From Pseudomonas sichuanensis (GTDB taxonomy: Bacteria > Pseudomonadota > Gammaproteobacteria > Pseudomonadales > Pseudomonadaceae), in contig NZ_QKVM01000001.1 of the NCBI RefSeq assembly GCF_003231305.1, positions 158,206 to 222,205 on the forward strand: a stretch of 64,000 nucleotides of DNA, in the 5' to 3' direction. Within the stretch, counting starts at the first letter, position 1, and the number at the start of each line of letters is the position of its first letter. The position numbers were made by a program, and so were the translations under genes. Shown here one piece after another: positions 1 through 7,694 of this stretch. Below the pieces are notes generated by a model. That model was not told where the DNA came from and ran no database searches. It saw only the letters and a program-made list of their open reading frames with translations.

Positions 1-122
1 GGCGTGGCCCGCCGCCGTTCATTGATTTGAAATTCGGATCAATGGCAAAGAAAAACAAACTTCTCAAATCAGCGCCCGGCAGGGATGCTGTGGCGATCAT
101 GACCGTACCCCGGAGAACAACA

Positions 123-1301
123 ATGAACGAAGTCGTCATCGTCGCCGCCACCCGCACTGCCATCGGCAGTTTCCAGGGGGCGCTGGCCAACCTGTCCGCC
201 GTCGAACTGGGCGCTGCGGTGATCCGCCAGTTGTTGGCCCAGACCCAGCTGGACCCGGCCCAGGTCGACGAAGTGATCCTCGGCCAGGTGCTTACCGCCG
301 GCGCCGGGCAGAACCCCGCCCGCCAGGCCGCGGTCAAGGCCGGCCTGCCCTATGAAGTGCCGGCACTCACTCTGAACAAAGTCTGCGGCTCGGGCCTCAA
401 GGCCCTGCACCTGGCTGCCCAGGCCATCCGCTGCGGCGACGCCGAGGTAGTGATCGCCGGCGGCCAGGAGAACATGAGCCTGGCGCCCTACGTGCTGCCC
501 TCGGCCCGCACCGGCCAACGCATGGGCCATGGCCAGCTGGTCGACAGCATGATCACCGACGGCCTGTGGGACGCCTTCAACGACTACCACATGGGCATCA
601 CCGCCGAGAACCTGGTGGACAAGTACGGCCTCAGCCGCGAGCAGCAGGACGCCTTCGCCGCCGAGTCGCAGCGCAAGGCCGTGGCCGCCATCGAAGCCGG
701 ACGCTTCAAGGATGAGATCACCCCGATCCACATCCCGCAGAAAAAAGGCGAGCCGCTGGTGTTCGACACCGACGAGCAGCCCCGCGCCGGCACTACCGCC
801 GAATCCCTCGGCAAGCTGCGCGCCGCGTTCAAGAAAGACGGCAGCGTCACCGCCGGCAACGCCTCCAGCCTCAACGACGGCGCCGCTGCGGTGCTGCTGA
901 TGAGCGCCAGCAAAGCCAAGGCCCTGGGCCTGCCGGTGCTGGCCAAGATCGCAGCCTACGCCAGTGCCGGCGTGGACCCGGCGATCATGGGCATCGGCCC
1001 GGTGTCGGCCACCCAACGCTGCCTGGCCAAGGCCGGCTGGCAGCTGGGCGAGCTTGACCTGATCGAGGCCAACGAAGCCTTTGCCGCCCAGGCGCTGGCG
1101 GTGGGCAAGCAGTTGGAGTGGGATGCGGCCAAGGTCAACGTCAACGGCGGCGCCATTGCCCTGGGCCACCCGATCGGTGCGTCGGGCTGCCGGGTGCTGG
1201 TGACCTTGCTGCATGAAATGATCAAGCGCGATGCCAAAAAAGGCCTGGCCACCCTGTGCATCGGTGGTGGCCAGGGTGTGGCGTTGGCGATCGAGCGGTA
1301 A
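123..1301 (+). CDS. Acetyl-CoA C-acetyltransferase (thiolase II)
   Basis: Thiolases of this kind condense two acetyl-CoA or cleave acetoacetyl-CoA in the cytoplasm, in short-chain fatty acid and ketone metabolism. The product is 392 aa, the usual family length. It has the acylation cysteine in [11 protein letters not shown] (Cys88), the [14 protein letters not shown] histidine motif and the C-terminal CIGGGQG cysteine motif. The reading frame stays open to base 27, but the family N-terminus [12 protein letters not shown] begins at 123 behind a GGAG at about 111, so I chose that start. It appears to be a single gene followed by a REP pair. Biosynthetic versus degradative use cannot be told from the sequence. 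Confidence 0.93.
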   Translation: MNEVVIVAATRTAIGSFQGALANLSAVELGAAVIRQLLAQTQLDPAQVDEVILGQVLTAGAGQNPARQAAVKAGLPYEVPALTLNKVCGSGLKALHLAAQAIRCGDAEVVIAGGQENMSLAPYVLPSARTGQRMGHGQLVDSMITDGLWDAFNDYHMGITAENLVDKYGLSREQQDAFAAESQRKAVAAIEAGRFKDEITPIHIPQKKGEPLVFDTDEQPRAGTTAESLGKLRAAFKKDGSVTAGNASSLNDGAAAVLLMSASKAKALGLPVLAKIAAYASAGVDPAIMGIGPVSATQRCLAKAGWQLGELDLIEANEAFAAQALAVGKQLEWDAAKVNVNGGAIALGHPIGASGCRVLVTLLHEMIKRDAKKGLATLCIGGGQGVALAIER

Positions 1302-1306
1302 TCGCA

Positions 1307-1414
1307 ATCGCGGGGCAAGCCCGCTCCCACGCAAAAAAGTGCGCCCCTGATGTTGAACGCAAATCCAATTTCAAGGGCGCGGCATCATTCGTGGGAGCGG
1401 GCTTGCCCCGCGAT
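1307..1414. repeat. Inverted pair of REP elements
   Basis: Two near-identical palindromic units (1307-1331 and 1390-1414) carry the word GGAGCGGGCTTGCCCCGCG in opposite orientation, separated by about 58 bases. They lie between two convergent genes. The same unit recurs at about 23.0, 26.8 and 42.3 kb, as expected for P. putida-type REP sequences. Confidence 0.85.
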
Positions 1415-1437
1415 AAGGCTGCCGCTTAAGGCTGACC

Positions 1438-2145
1438 TCAGAACCGCTCGTCGCGCAGCGCCGGCAAGGTGATGTCACGCACATAGCTGGCAGCGGACAG
1501 GCTCAGCATCATCCGGCACACCTGCACCACATCGTGCAGCGGGATCAGCGAACCTTCTCCGCGCTGCTCGGCCTGGGCCAACGGTACATCCAGCCCGTCC
1601 TCGGTGTTGAGGTAGCCCAGGTTCAGGCAACTCACCCCCAACCCCTGCTCGCGGAACCCTTCGCGCAAGGTTTCGGCAATACCGCGCAAGCCGAACTTGC
1701 TGGCACCGAAGGTGACCTCCGGCCGCCCACTCCCCGGCAAAGCCGAGGTCGACCCGGTGAGGATGATGCGTGGCCGCGCGCTGTCGAGCAGCACCGGCAA
1801 CAACCGTTTGATCAGCAGCAACGGCGCCGTGAGGTTGGTGGCGACCATGCGTTCGATCTGCCCATCGTCATCGTCGAGGAAGCTGTAGCCGTCCTCGAAC
1901 GCCCGCGCCTCCCAGATCCCGACGTTGTACACCAGCACGTCCAGCCCCTCTCCGGCGACCGCCTCGTGGATCGCCGCCGCGGCCTGGCGCGGCTGGCCGA
2001 GGTCGGCCTCGATCCAGCGTACCGCCGCCGGCAGCGCTTCAGGCCGGGTACGCGACACGCCAATCAGCGTATCGCCCGCCTGGCCCAGGCCCTCGACCAG
2101 TGCCTTGCCCAATCCCTTGCTCGCACCCACCACTAGAATTCGCAT
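1438..2145 (-). CDS. Short-chain dehydrogenase/reductase-like protein lacking the catalytic Tyr
   Basis: The 235-aa product has an SDR Rossmann fold. A nucleotide-binding GASKGLG motif lies at the N-terminus, YNVGIWE stands where the NAG motif is expected, and the serine segment is ILTGSTSAL. It resembles CsgA-type SDR proteins. At the usual YxxxK active site the sequence reads TFGASKF, so phenylalanine replaces the catalytic tyrosine while the lysine is kept. Oxidoreductase activity is therefore doubtful, and the protein may bind nucleotide or act in another way. It ends 24 bases from a REP pair and is divergent from the transporter gene at 2222. The substrate is unknown. Confidence 0.85.
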   Translation of the reverse strand: MRILVVGASKGLGKALVEGLGQAGDTLIGVSRTRPEALPAAVRWIEADLGQPRQAAAAIHEAVAGEGLDVLVYNVGIWEARAFEDGYSFLDDDDGQIERMVATNLTAPLLLIKRLLPVLLDSARPRIILTGSTSALPGSGRPEVTFGASKFGLRGIAETLREGFREQGLGVSCLNLGYLNTEDGLDVPLAQAEQRGEGSLIPLHDVVQVCRMMLSLSAASYVRDITLPALRDERF

Positions 2146-2221
2146 CGAATCACTCCCTATGGTTTGCGCCAGATAGTACCCTGCCCCACCCCGTAATTCA
2201 GTCGCAAATACCAGGACGCCC

Positions 2222-3178
2222 GTGGACAGAGAGCAACTCGAACGCCAGCAGATCCCCGTTTACTTCATCGCCGTGGTGCTCGCCGCCGCCGTCGGCCTGC
2301 TGGCGCCTTCGGCGGCCCGGCCGCTGGAGCTGCTGGTGACCCCGGCCATCGCCGTGCTGATGTACGCGATGTTCCTGCAGATCCCCTTTCTCGACCTACG
2401 CGCCGGGCTTGGCAACCGGCGCTTCATGGGCGCGCTGCTGCTGGCCAACTTCGTGCTGGTGCCACTGCTGGTGTGGGCCGCTACCCGTGGCTTGGTCGAC
2501 CACCCCGCCGTGCTGGTCGGCGCGCTGCTGGTGCTGCTGACACCCTGCATCGACTACGTGGTGGTGTTCACCCACCTGGGCAAGGGCGAGTCGCGCCTGA
2601 CCCTGGCCGCCACGCCGGTGCTGTTGCTGGTGCAACTGGCGCTGCTGCCGCTGTACCTGGCGCTGATGCTCGGCGGCGCCCAGCAGGTGGACATCTCGGT
2701 GGCGCCGTTCGTGGAAGCCTTCGTGCTGCTGATCGTGCTGCCGCTGTTGCTGGCCGTGGCCACCAGCGGCGGGGCCCGGCGTTCGCCGCTGATTGCGCGC
2801 TGGAACGACGCCTGGGCCTGGCTGCCGGTACCGGCCATGGCGTTGGTGCTGATCGCGGTGATCGGTTCGCAGATTGGCGTGGTGGTTGCGCGGCTGGATG
2901 CGTTGCTGCCGGTGCTGCCGGTGTATGTCGGCTTCGCTTTGCTGGCACCGGTGCTTGGCTGGGCGGCGGCGCGGCTGCTGCGGTTATCCACAGGCGAGGC
3001 GCGGGCGGTGACCTTCAGTGCAGCGACGCGTAATTCGCTGGTGGTGTTGCCGTTGGCGTTGGCGCTGCCGGAGCCGATCCGTGCGCTGGCGGCGGCGGCG
3101 GTGATTACCCAGACGCTGGTGGAGTTGGTCAGTGAACTGATCTATATCCGCGTGGTGCCGGCGTTGGTGCGGCGGTAG
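2222..3178 (+). CDS. ACR3/bile acid:sodium symporter family membrane protein
   Basis: The 318-aa inner-membrane protein has about ten hydrophobic segments and almost no soluble part. The segment around LLTPCIDYVVVFTHLGKG, with a cysteine after a proline, matches the conserved region of ACR3-type arsenite exporters in the BART superfamily. Such proteins are often annotated as arsenic resistance proteins. No arsR or arsC lies nearby, so arsenite export is only a family-based guess and organic anion transport is equally possible. Translation starts at GTG 2222. The gene is divergent from the SDR gene. Confidence 0.8.
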   Translation: MDREQLERQQIPVYFIAVVLAAAVGLLAPSAARPLELLVTPAIAVLMYAMFLQIPFLDLRAGLGNRRFMGALLLANFVLVPLLVWAATRGLVDHPAVLVGALLVLLTPCIDYVVVFTHLGKGESRLTLAATPVLLLVQLALLPLYLALMLGGAQQVDISVAPFVEAFVLLIVLPLLLAVATSGGARRSPLIARWNDAWAWLPVPAMALVLIAVIGSQIGVVVARLDALLPVLPVYVGFALLAPVLGWAAARLLRLSTGEARAVTFSAATRNSLVVLPLALALPEPIRALAAAAVITQTLVELVSELIYIRVVPALVRR

Positions 3179-3205
3179 GGCCTGTAACTTCGCTCAGTTC
3201 GAGCT

Positions 3206-3317
3206 CGCTGGGGCCGCTTCGCAGCCCTTTCGCGGCACAAGGCCGCTCCTACAGGGGATCGCGGCCACCTGTAGGAGCGGCCTTGTGCCGCGAAAGGGGC
3301 GCGAAGCGGCCCCAGCG
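3206..3317. repeat. Long inverted repeat of GGAGCGGCCTTGTGCCGCG REP type
   Basis: The outer arms CGCTGGGGCC (3206-3215) and GGCCCCAGCG (3308-3317) are exact complements. Inside lie two copies of the unit GCGGCACAAGGCCGCTCCTACAG in opposite orientation. It sits between convergent genes. This is a second REP type, also present at 45.2 and 48.5 kb. Confidence 0.85.
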
Positions 3318-3327
3318 TTAGTAACCG

Positions 3328-3852
3328 TCAACTCAGCTGCAGCCGCCACTGCCCGTAATGACTGAAGCGCACACGGGCCAAGGGCGGTACATCAATGCGC
3401 TGAAAGGACGCCAACGGCGCCCCCAGCGCATGCAACATCGCGGCGCGGATGACAAAGGGATGGGTGATGGCGATCCACTCACCCTCGGCCAGGGCACTGT
3501 CCATCCACTGGGCGACGCGCTGGCACAGCGCGGCGATCGATTCGCCACCATGGGGTGCCGCCTGCGGGTCGCTGAGCCACAACTGCAGCGCCTGCTCGTC
3601 CAGTTGCTTGAGCGGCATGCCCTTCCAGTTGCCCAGGTCGCAGTCGCGCAAGCCTTCGTCGACCGTCACGGCCAAACCCTCGGCAGTCTGCCGGGCGCGT
3701 AGCTCGGGGGCGCTCAGGTAGCGGGCGGTTGTGGATAACTCGCCCAGCGGCCCTGGTGCTTCAAGCAGCGGCTCGTCATCCAGGGCAAAGCGCCCCACCC
3801 GCTGCGCTTCGGTGCGGGCGTGGCAGATCAGGGTCAGCTGGGTGGGCTTCAT
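3328..3852 (-). CDS. Histidine phosphatase family protein with degenerate RHG motif
   Basis: The 174-aa product resembles the phosphoglycerate mutase-like branch of histidine phosphatases. The N-terminal motif reads LICHARTEAQR, where family members have LVRHGET, so the catalytic His is kept but the Arg and Gly are replaced by Cys and Ala. The second active-site His is plausible in IAITHPFVIRAA. A Glu-rich middle (HGGESIAALCQRVAQW) is also typical. I chose ATG 3852 because the upstream 32 codons are low in family features. It lies 58 bases downstream of the MetE-like gene on the same strand and could be co-transcribed. Activity is uncertain. Confidence 0.8.
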   Translation of the reverse strand: MKPTQLTLICHARTEAQRVGRFALDDEPLLEAPGPLGELSTTARYLSAPELRARQTAEGLAVTVDEGLRDCDLGNWKGMPLKQLDEQALQLWLSDPQAAPHGGESIAALCQRVAQWMDSALAEGEWIAITHPFVIRAAMLHALGAPLASFQRIDVPPLARVRFSHYGQWRLQLS

Positions 3853-3910
3853 GGCAGGCCGTGCTGGTCGCGGTGGAACCTGCGATGTTGCCTGAATGAT
3901 CGCGGGGCTG

Positions 3911-5005
3911 CTACGCAGCGCACAGCCGGGTGGCTTCGGGCTGCTCAAGGGCTTTGGTCAGCGTTGCCACTGCCTGGCACTTCTGCACGGCGAAGGCCAG
4001 CCCGCTGTTCGGTTCATCATCGTGCTCCACCGAGCTGTGCAGCAACGCACACGACGGCGCAACCCACAGCCGATCACCCAGGCGCTCATGGGCGTGGCGC
4101 AGCACATCCAGCGCCTGCTCCAGCTCGCAGTGCCCAGCATGGTGGCCGTTGACCACGCCCAGCGACAGCACCTTGTAGGCCGGCAGGCGGTCGAGCAGGG
4201 TCGGGAACTGGTCCGGGGCGCGCACCAGGTCGACGTGCAGGCCATCGACCGGCAGGTTGGCGGCCAGGCCGAGGTTGGCGTCCAGGCCACCGAAGTAGGT
4301 GGCGATCAGCTTTTTCAGCGGGGCGCGCTGGAGGATGTTGTAGGTGCGCTCGTAGGCGTTCTTCCAGTCCTGCGGCAGCTCCAGGGCAAGGATCGGCTCA
4401 TCGATCTGCACCCATTCCACACCTTGTGCCGCCAGGCGGTTCAAGACCTGGTCGTACAGCGGCAACAGGCGGTCGAGCAGGTCCAGCTTGTCGAACTCGT
4501 CGCCCTTGGCCTTGCCCAGCCACAGGTAGGTCAGCGGGCCGATCACCACCGGCTTGACCGCGTGGCCCAGGGCCTGGGCTTCTTCGACTTCCTCGAACAA
4601 CTGCTCCCAGTTCAGGGCGAATTGCTGGTCAGCGGTGAATTCGGGGGCCAGGTAGTGATCATTGGTGTCGAACCACTGGGCCACGCCCTGGGCCTCGGCG
4701 CCCTGGGCTATGGCGAACAGGGTTTGCAGCGTCGGCCTGGCAGCGTCCTTGGCCTTGAAGCGCTCAGGGATCACGCCGAAGGTCAGCGAGTGGGTCAGCA
4801 CCTGGTCATGCCAGGCAAAGTCGCCGACCGGCAGCAGCTCGATACCGGCGGCCTTCTGCGCCTGCCAATGCGCAGCGCGCAGGCCACGGCCCACGGCACG
4901 CAGACCGGCCTCGTCCAGCTCGCCCTTGCAGAACGCCGCCTGGGCTTGCTTGAGCTCAGGGTTGCGGCCGATGCAGGGGAAACCCAGGTTGTGTGCCAGT
5001 GCCAT
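3911..5005 (-). CDS. Stand-alone MetE N-terminal domain protein
   Basis: The 364-aa product aligns along its length with the N-terminal barrel of cobalamin-independent methionine synthase MetE, as shown by LPVGDFAWHDQVL, IGPLTYLWLGKAKG and WVQIDEPILALEL. It ends cleanly just after that domain (about 760 aa would be full length). The C-terminal catalytic domain with the zinc ligands is absent, and the same strand runs straight into the phosphatase gene. Near the end the sequence drifts from MetE consensus (VVNGHHAGHCELEQAL). This points to an old, stable single-domain family rather than a fresh truncation. It cannot be a methionine synthase alone. The divergent methylenetetrahydrofolate reductase gene suggests a folate or one-carbon role. 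Confidence 0.82.
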   Translation of the reverse strand: MALAHNLGFPCIGRNPELKQAQAAFCKGELDEAGLRAVGRGLRAAHWQAQKAAGIELLPVGDFAWHDQVLTHSLTFGVIPERFKAKDAARPTLQTLFAIAQGAEAQGVAQWFDTNDHYLAPEFTADQQFALNWEQLFEEVEEAQALGHAVKPVVIGPLTYLWLGKAKGDEFDKLDLLDRLLPLYDQVLNRLAAQGVEWVQIDEPILALELPQDWKNAYERTYNILQRAPLKKLIATYFGGLDANLGLAANLPVDGLHVDLVRAPDQFPTLLDRLPAYKVLSLGVVNGHHAGHCELEQALDVLRHAHERLGDRLWVAPSCALLHSSVEHDDEPNSGLAFAVQKCQAVATLTKALEQPEATRLCAA

Positions 5006-5062
5006 GTTCGTGTCCCTAGATGCTTGAAATTGAATGAGGGCATTCTGCTGGGGCTGAAGAGG

Positions 5063-5075
5063 TGAGACAAACTCA
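5063..5075. promoter_or_regulatory. Candidate MetR-like operator
   Basis: The 13-base inverted repeat TGAGACAAACTCA has the layout TGAG-N5-CTCA, close to the known MetR box TGAA-N5-TTCA. A second overlapping palindrome CTCATAAAATTTGAG follows at 5072-5086. Both lie between the divergent MetE-like and reductase genes, 58-81 bases upstream of the MetE-like start. No metR gene is in the window, so the regulator is inferred. Confidence 0.35.
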
Positions 5076-5133
5076 TAAAATTTGAGATGAAATCAAGATT
5101 TGCTCATGATCCTATGCCAGGCTCGGCCTTGCT

Positions 5134-5209
5134 GGCCCTATCGCTGGCAAGCCAGCTCCCACAAGGCCTGCGAGGCCCCTGTGGGAGCCGGCTTGCCGGC
5201 GATGAGGCC
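5134..5209. repeat. Inverted REP pair, TCGCTGGCAAGCCAGCTCCCAC type
   Basis: Two related palindromes face each other: TATCGCTGGCAAGCCAGCTC and GGAGCCGGCTTGCCGGCGAT. They lie within the 319-base intergenic region between the MetE-like gene and the reductase gene. This is a third REP flavour, also seen singly at 22.9 kb. Confidence 0.75.
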
Positions 5210-5324
5210 ATTGGGATCAACCCAGAATGTCTCAATCAACACACTCCCCCGCGCAACCAGACATGCCCCGCGCGCCAATCTGCGCCACACTGCCACCCTG
5301 CCCAAACCCGGTAGCCCGCACACC

Positions 5325-6875
5325 ATGAGCCTGCTGAAAACGACCCTGGACGCCAACGCCTTCGCCTGCATCCTCGAGTTCGTCCCCAAGCCCAGCGCCG
5401 AGCGCTTCGCCACGCTGGACACCCTCATGGCCCGCACCCAGCTGTGCGGCTGGCCGCTGACCGTGGCCATCGGCGACCGCGTCGGCAGCACCCTGGACAT
5501 GTCGCCGCTGGACGCCTTCGCCAGCCTGGCCGAACCCGTCCCCGCCCTGCTGCACTTCTCTGGCAAGGACCGCGAACGCCGCGACCTGCTCGCCCAGTTG
5601 CAGCGCATGGACGCCGCCGGCCTGGACCAGTTGCTGGTACTGACCGGCGACCGCCTGCCCGGCCACAACCCAGGCCAGCACCCGGTGCGCTACCTCGAAT
5701 CCGTCGCCGCGCTGCAGATCGTGCGCCAGGCCCGCCCGCACTGGCTGCTGGCCGCCGCCCTCAACCCGTTCAAGTACCAGGAAGCCGAGGACGGTGCGCA
5801 GTATTTCAAGGCCGAGAAGAAACTGGCCGCGGGTGCCGACCTGTTCATCCTGCAGCTGGGTTTCGACATCGAGAAACACCAGGAAGCCTACGACTGGATG
5901 CAGCGCCAGCCCGGGCCGAAGCCGCTGATGGCCTGCATCATGGCGCTGACCGAAGGCCGCGCCGGCATGCTCGATCACGTCGCCGGGGTGACCGTTACGC
6001 CGTCGATGCGCGCATTGCTGGCGGCAGAAACCGCGGTGTCCAAGCAGTACGCCAAGGACCGCGCCAACCAGCGCCTGGCCTTGCAAGTGATCGGCCTGAA
6101 GTTGATGGGCTATGCCGGCGTGCACCTGTCCGGCATTCATGATGTCGCCCAGTTCGAAGCACTGGAGCAGACGATCAATGAACTGCAACCGCTGTTCACG
6201 ACGCTCCAGGATTGGATGCCCGCCTGGCAGGCGGCCTGGCAGGAACCTGGCCTGCCAGCCGTCACCTTCCACCCGCCCGGGCACGCCTGGCGCCTCGGCC
6301 AACGGCAGATCACCGCGTCGAAAAAAGAGAAAGCCCGTTACCACCTGCTGGCAGCGATACACCATCAACTGTTCAGCCGCACCACGCCACTGAGCAAAGC
6401 CTTCGGCTGGGCCGTGACCCGACCGCTATGGCGCAACCCGACGGCAGCGCAATGGCTGCATCAGCTGGAACGGCGCATCAAACGGCCGATGGTGGGCTGC
6501 GATACCTGCGGCAGTTGCCGGCTGGAGGACACCCTGTACATCTGCCCCGAGACCTGCCCCAAAGGGCTGGCGAACGGGCCATGCGGCGGGACCCGCCTGG
6601 ACCGCTGCGAGTTTGGCGACCGAGAGTGCGTACACAGCGCCAAGTACCGACTGGCGGTGGGTGTGGGGCGGACCGAGGTGCTGACCGAGCGGCTGATCCC
6701 CTGCGTGCAGGTAGAGAACCGACATCGCAGTTCGTGGCCGGTGTGGTTCGAGGCTGGGACACCACAACCTCATGATCCCACACCGAGGAACGAAGTCGAT
6801 GAGGCCCTGCTTGCCACGACACCTGAGCGCAAGGCTGCGCCCCGGCGGGTGAAGGCCACGCTGGAAGATCTGTAG
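5325..6875 (+). CDS. Methylenetetrahydrofolate reductase with Cys-rich C-terminal domain
   Basis: Residues 1 to about 300 form a MetF-like barrel (ILEFVPKPSAERF near the start, LTGDRLPGHNPGQHP, FILQLGFDIEKHQEAYDWM) that would interconvert methylene- and methyl-tetrahydrofolate with FAD. From about residue 385 it carries a cysteine-rich domain (CDTCGSCRLEDT, CPETCPKGLANGPCGG, CEFGDRECVHSAKY), the MTHFR C-terminal family related to MetV subunits of anaerobic reductases. Such fusions have about 500 aa, and this one has 516. ATG 5325 begins the conserved part, although the frame is open from 5100. Its place opposite a MetE N-terminal domain suggests a linked one-carbon function separate from housekeeping metF, which is not in this window. 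Confidence 0.85.
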   Translation: MSLLKTTLDANAFACILEFVPKPSAERFATLDTLMARTQLCGWPLTVAIGDRVGSTLDMSPLDAFASLAEPVPALLHFSGKDRERRDLLAQLQRMDAAGLDQLLVLTGDRLPGHNPGQHPVRYLESVAALQIVRQARPHWLLAAALNPFKYQEAEDGAQYFKAEKKLAAGADLFILQLGFDIEKHQEAYDWMQRQPGPKPLMACIMALTEGRAGMLDHVAGVTVTPSMRALLAAETAVSKQYAKDRANQRLALQVIGLKLMGYAGVHLSGIHDVAQFEALEQTINELQPLFTTLQDWMPAWQAAWQEPGLPAVTFHPPGHAWRLGQRQITASKKEKARYHLLAAIHHQLFSRTTPLSKAFGWAVTRPLWRNPTAAQWLHQLERRIKRPMVGCDTCGSCRLEDTLYICPETCPKGLANGPCGGTRLDRCEFGDRECVHSAKYRLAVGVGRTEVLTERLIPCVQVENRHRSSWPVWFEAGTPQPHDPTPRNEVDEALLATTPERKAAPRRVKATLEDL

Positions 6876-6937
6876 GGCCGCATCGGCACGCTCACTCGGC
6901 CGTGCTAGCCTGTGGCTTTCCCGCCCGCGCGTGCCCC

Positions 6938-7687
6938 ATGATCTGCCTTATCGACGATGGAATCGCCCCCGACACGCTCCCCCATGGCTTTGTGGCAGGT
7001 GGCATCAATTTCTCCGACGACGGCGCCGAGCACCAGTTCCAGGCTGGCCCACACAGCCACGGTAGCGCCATGGCGCAAACCCTGTTCGAAACCTGCCCGC
7101 ATGGGCGCGTGTTCGTGGTCAGGCTGCTGGACCGGCACGGTCATCTGAACGACGTCGAACGCCTGACCACGGTGTTCGCCTGGCTGGTTCGGCAACGGGC
7201 AGCATTGGGCATCACGCTGGTGTGCGCACCGCTGGCAGACAACGCCTTGCACACCACCGACGAGGCCTTTCGCCAAACGCCGCTGGCCGAGCATGTGGCG
7301 CAGCTGCGCAGGGCTGGCGTGCCAACACTGATGCCAGCAGGCAACCGCAACGCATCGTCCAGCGCTATCGACCGGCCAGGCATGGCCTGGCCCGCCATCC
7401 TCAGGGAGGTGATCAGCGTCGGCGCGTTGTCAGGCGATCACGGCCACAGCCTGCACGACACCAGCAAACGCCTTGCAGCCAGCCCCGACAGCCCGTGCGC
7501 GACCACCTTGTTCACCCACCCCGGCAGCCCGGGGCAAACCAGCGGGGCGACCGCACGGGCCGCCGGCGTCATGGCTGCCGCACAACTGCGCTGTCCCGGC
7601 ATCACCGTGCAAGCCTGCCTGGACCAGCTGTGCCGCCCCTGGGTGGACCAACATGGGCAGCCCTGGCCCATGCTGGTCGATGCCTAG
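6938..7687 (+). CDS. Small cytosolic S8 (subtilisin-like) serine peptidase
   Basis: The 249-aa product is a minimal subtilase with all catalytic positions. Asp6 is in LIDDGIAP, His41 in PHSHGSAMAQ, the oxyanion Asn136 in MPAGNRN, and Ser202 in GQTSGATARAAG, matching GTSMATPHVAG with Pro replaced. There is no signal peptide, propeptide or extra domain, so it should act in the cytoplasm. In size and simplicity it recalls leader-cleaving proteases such as QhpE, but no qhp genes are nearby. It ends 7 bases from the convergent 1172-aa gene. The substrate is unknown, and a role in processing the neighbouring proteins is only a hypothesis. ATG 6938 is used because the preceding codons add nothing typical. 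Confidence 0.8.
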   Translation: MICLIDDGIAPDTLPHGFVAGGINFSDDGAEHQFQAGPHSHGSAMAQTLFETCPHGRVFVVRLLDRHGHLNDVERLTTVFAWLVRQRAALGITLVCAPLADNALHTTDEAFRQTPLAEHVAQLRRAGVPTLMPAGNRNASSSAIDRPGMAWPAILREVISVGALSGDHGHSLHDTSKRLAASPDSPCATTLFTHPGSPGQTSGATARAAGVMAAAQLRCPGITVQACLDQLCRPWVDQHGQPWPMLVDA

Positions 7688-7694
7688 GCCCCCG

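Noticed and set aside
3911..5005. metE broken by a frameshift
   Set aside because: No remnant of the C-terminal catalytic domain appears in any frame downstream; the next gene begins within 60 bases.
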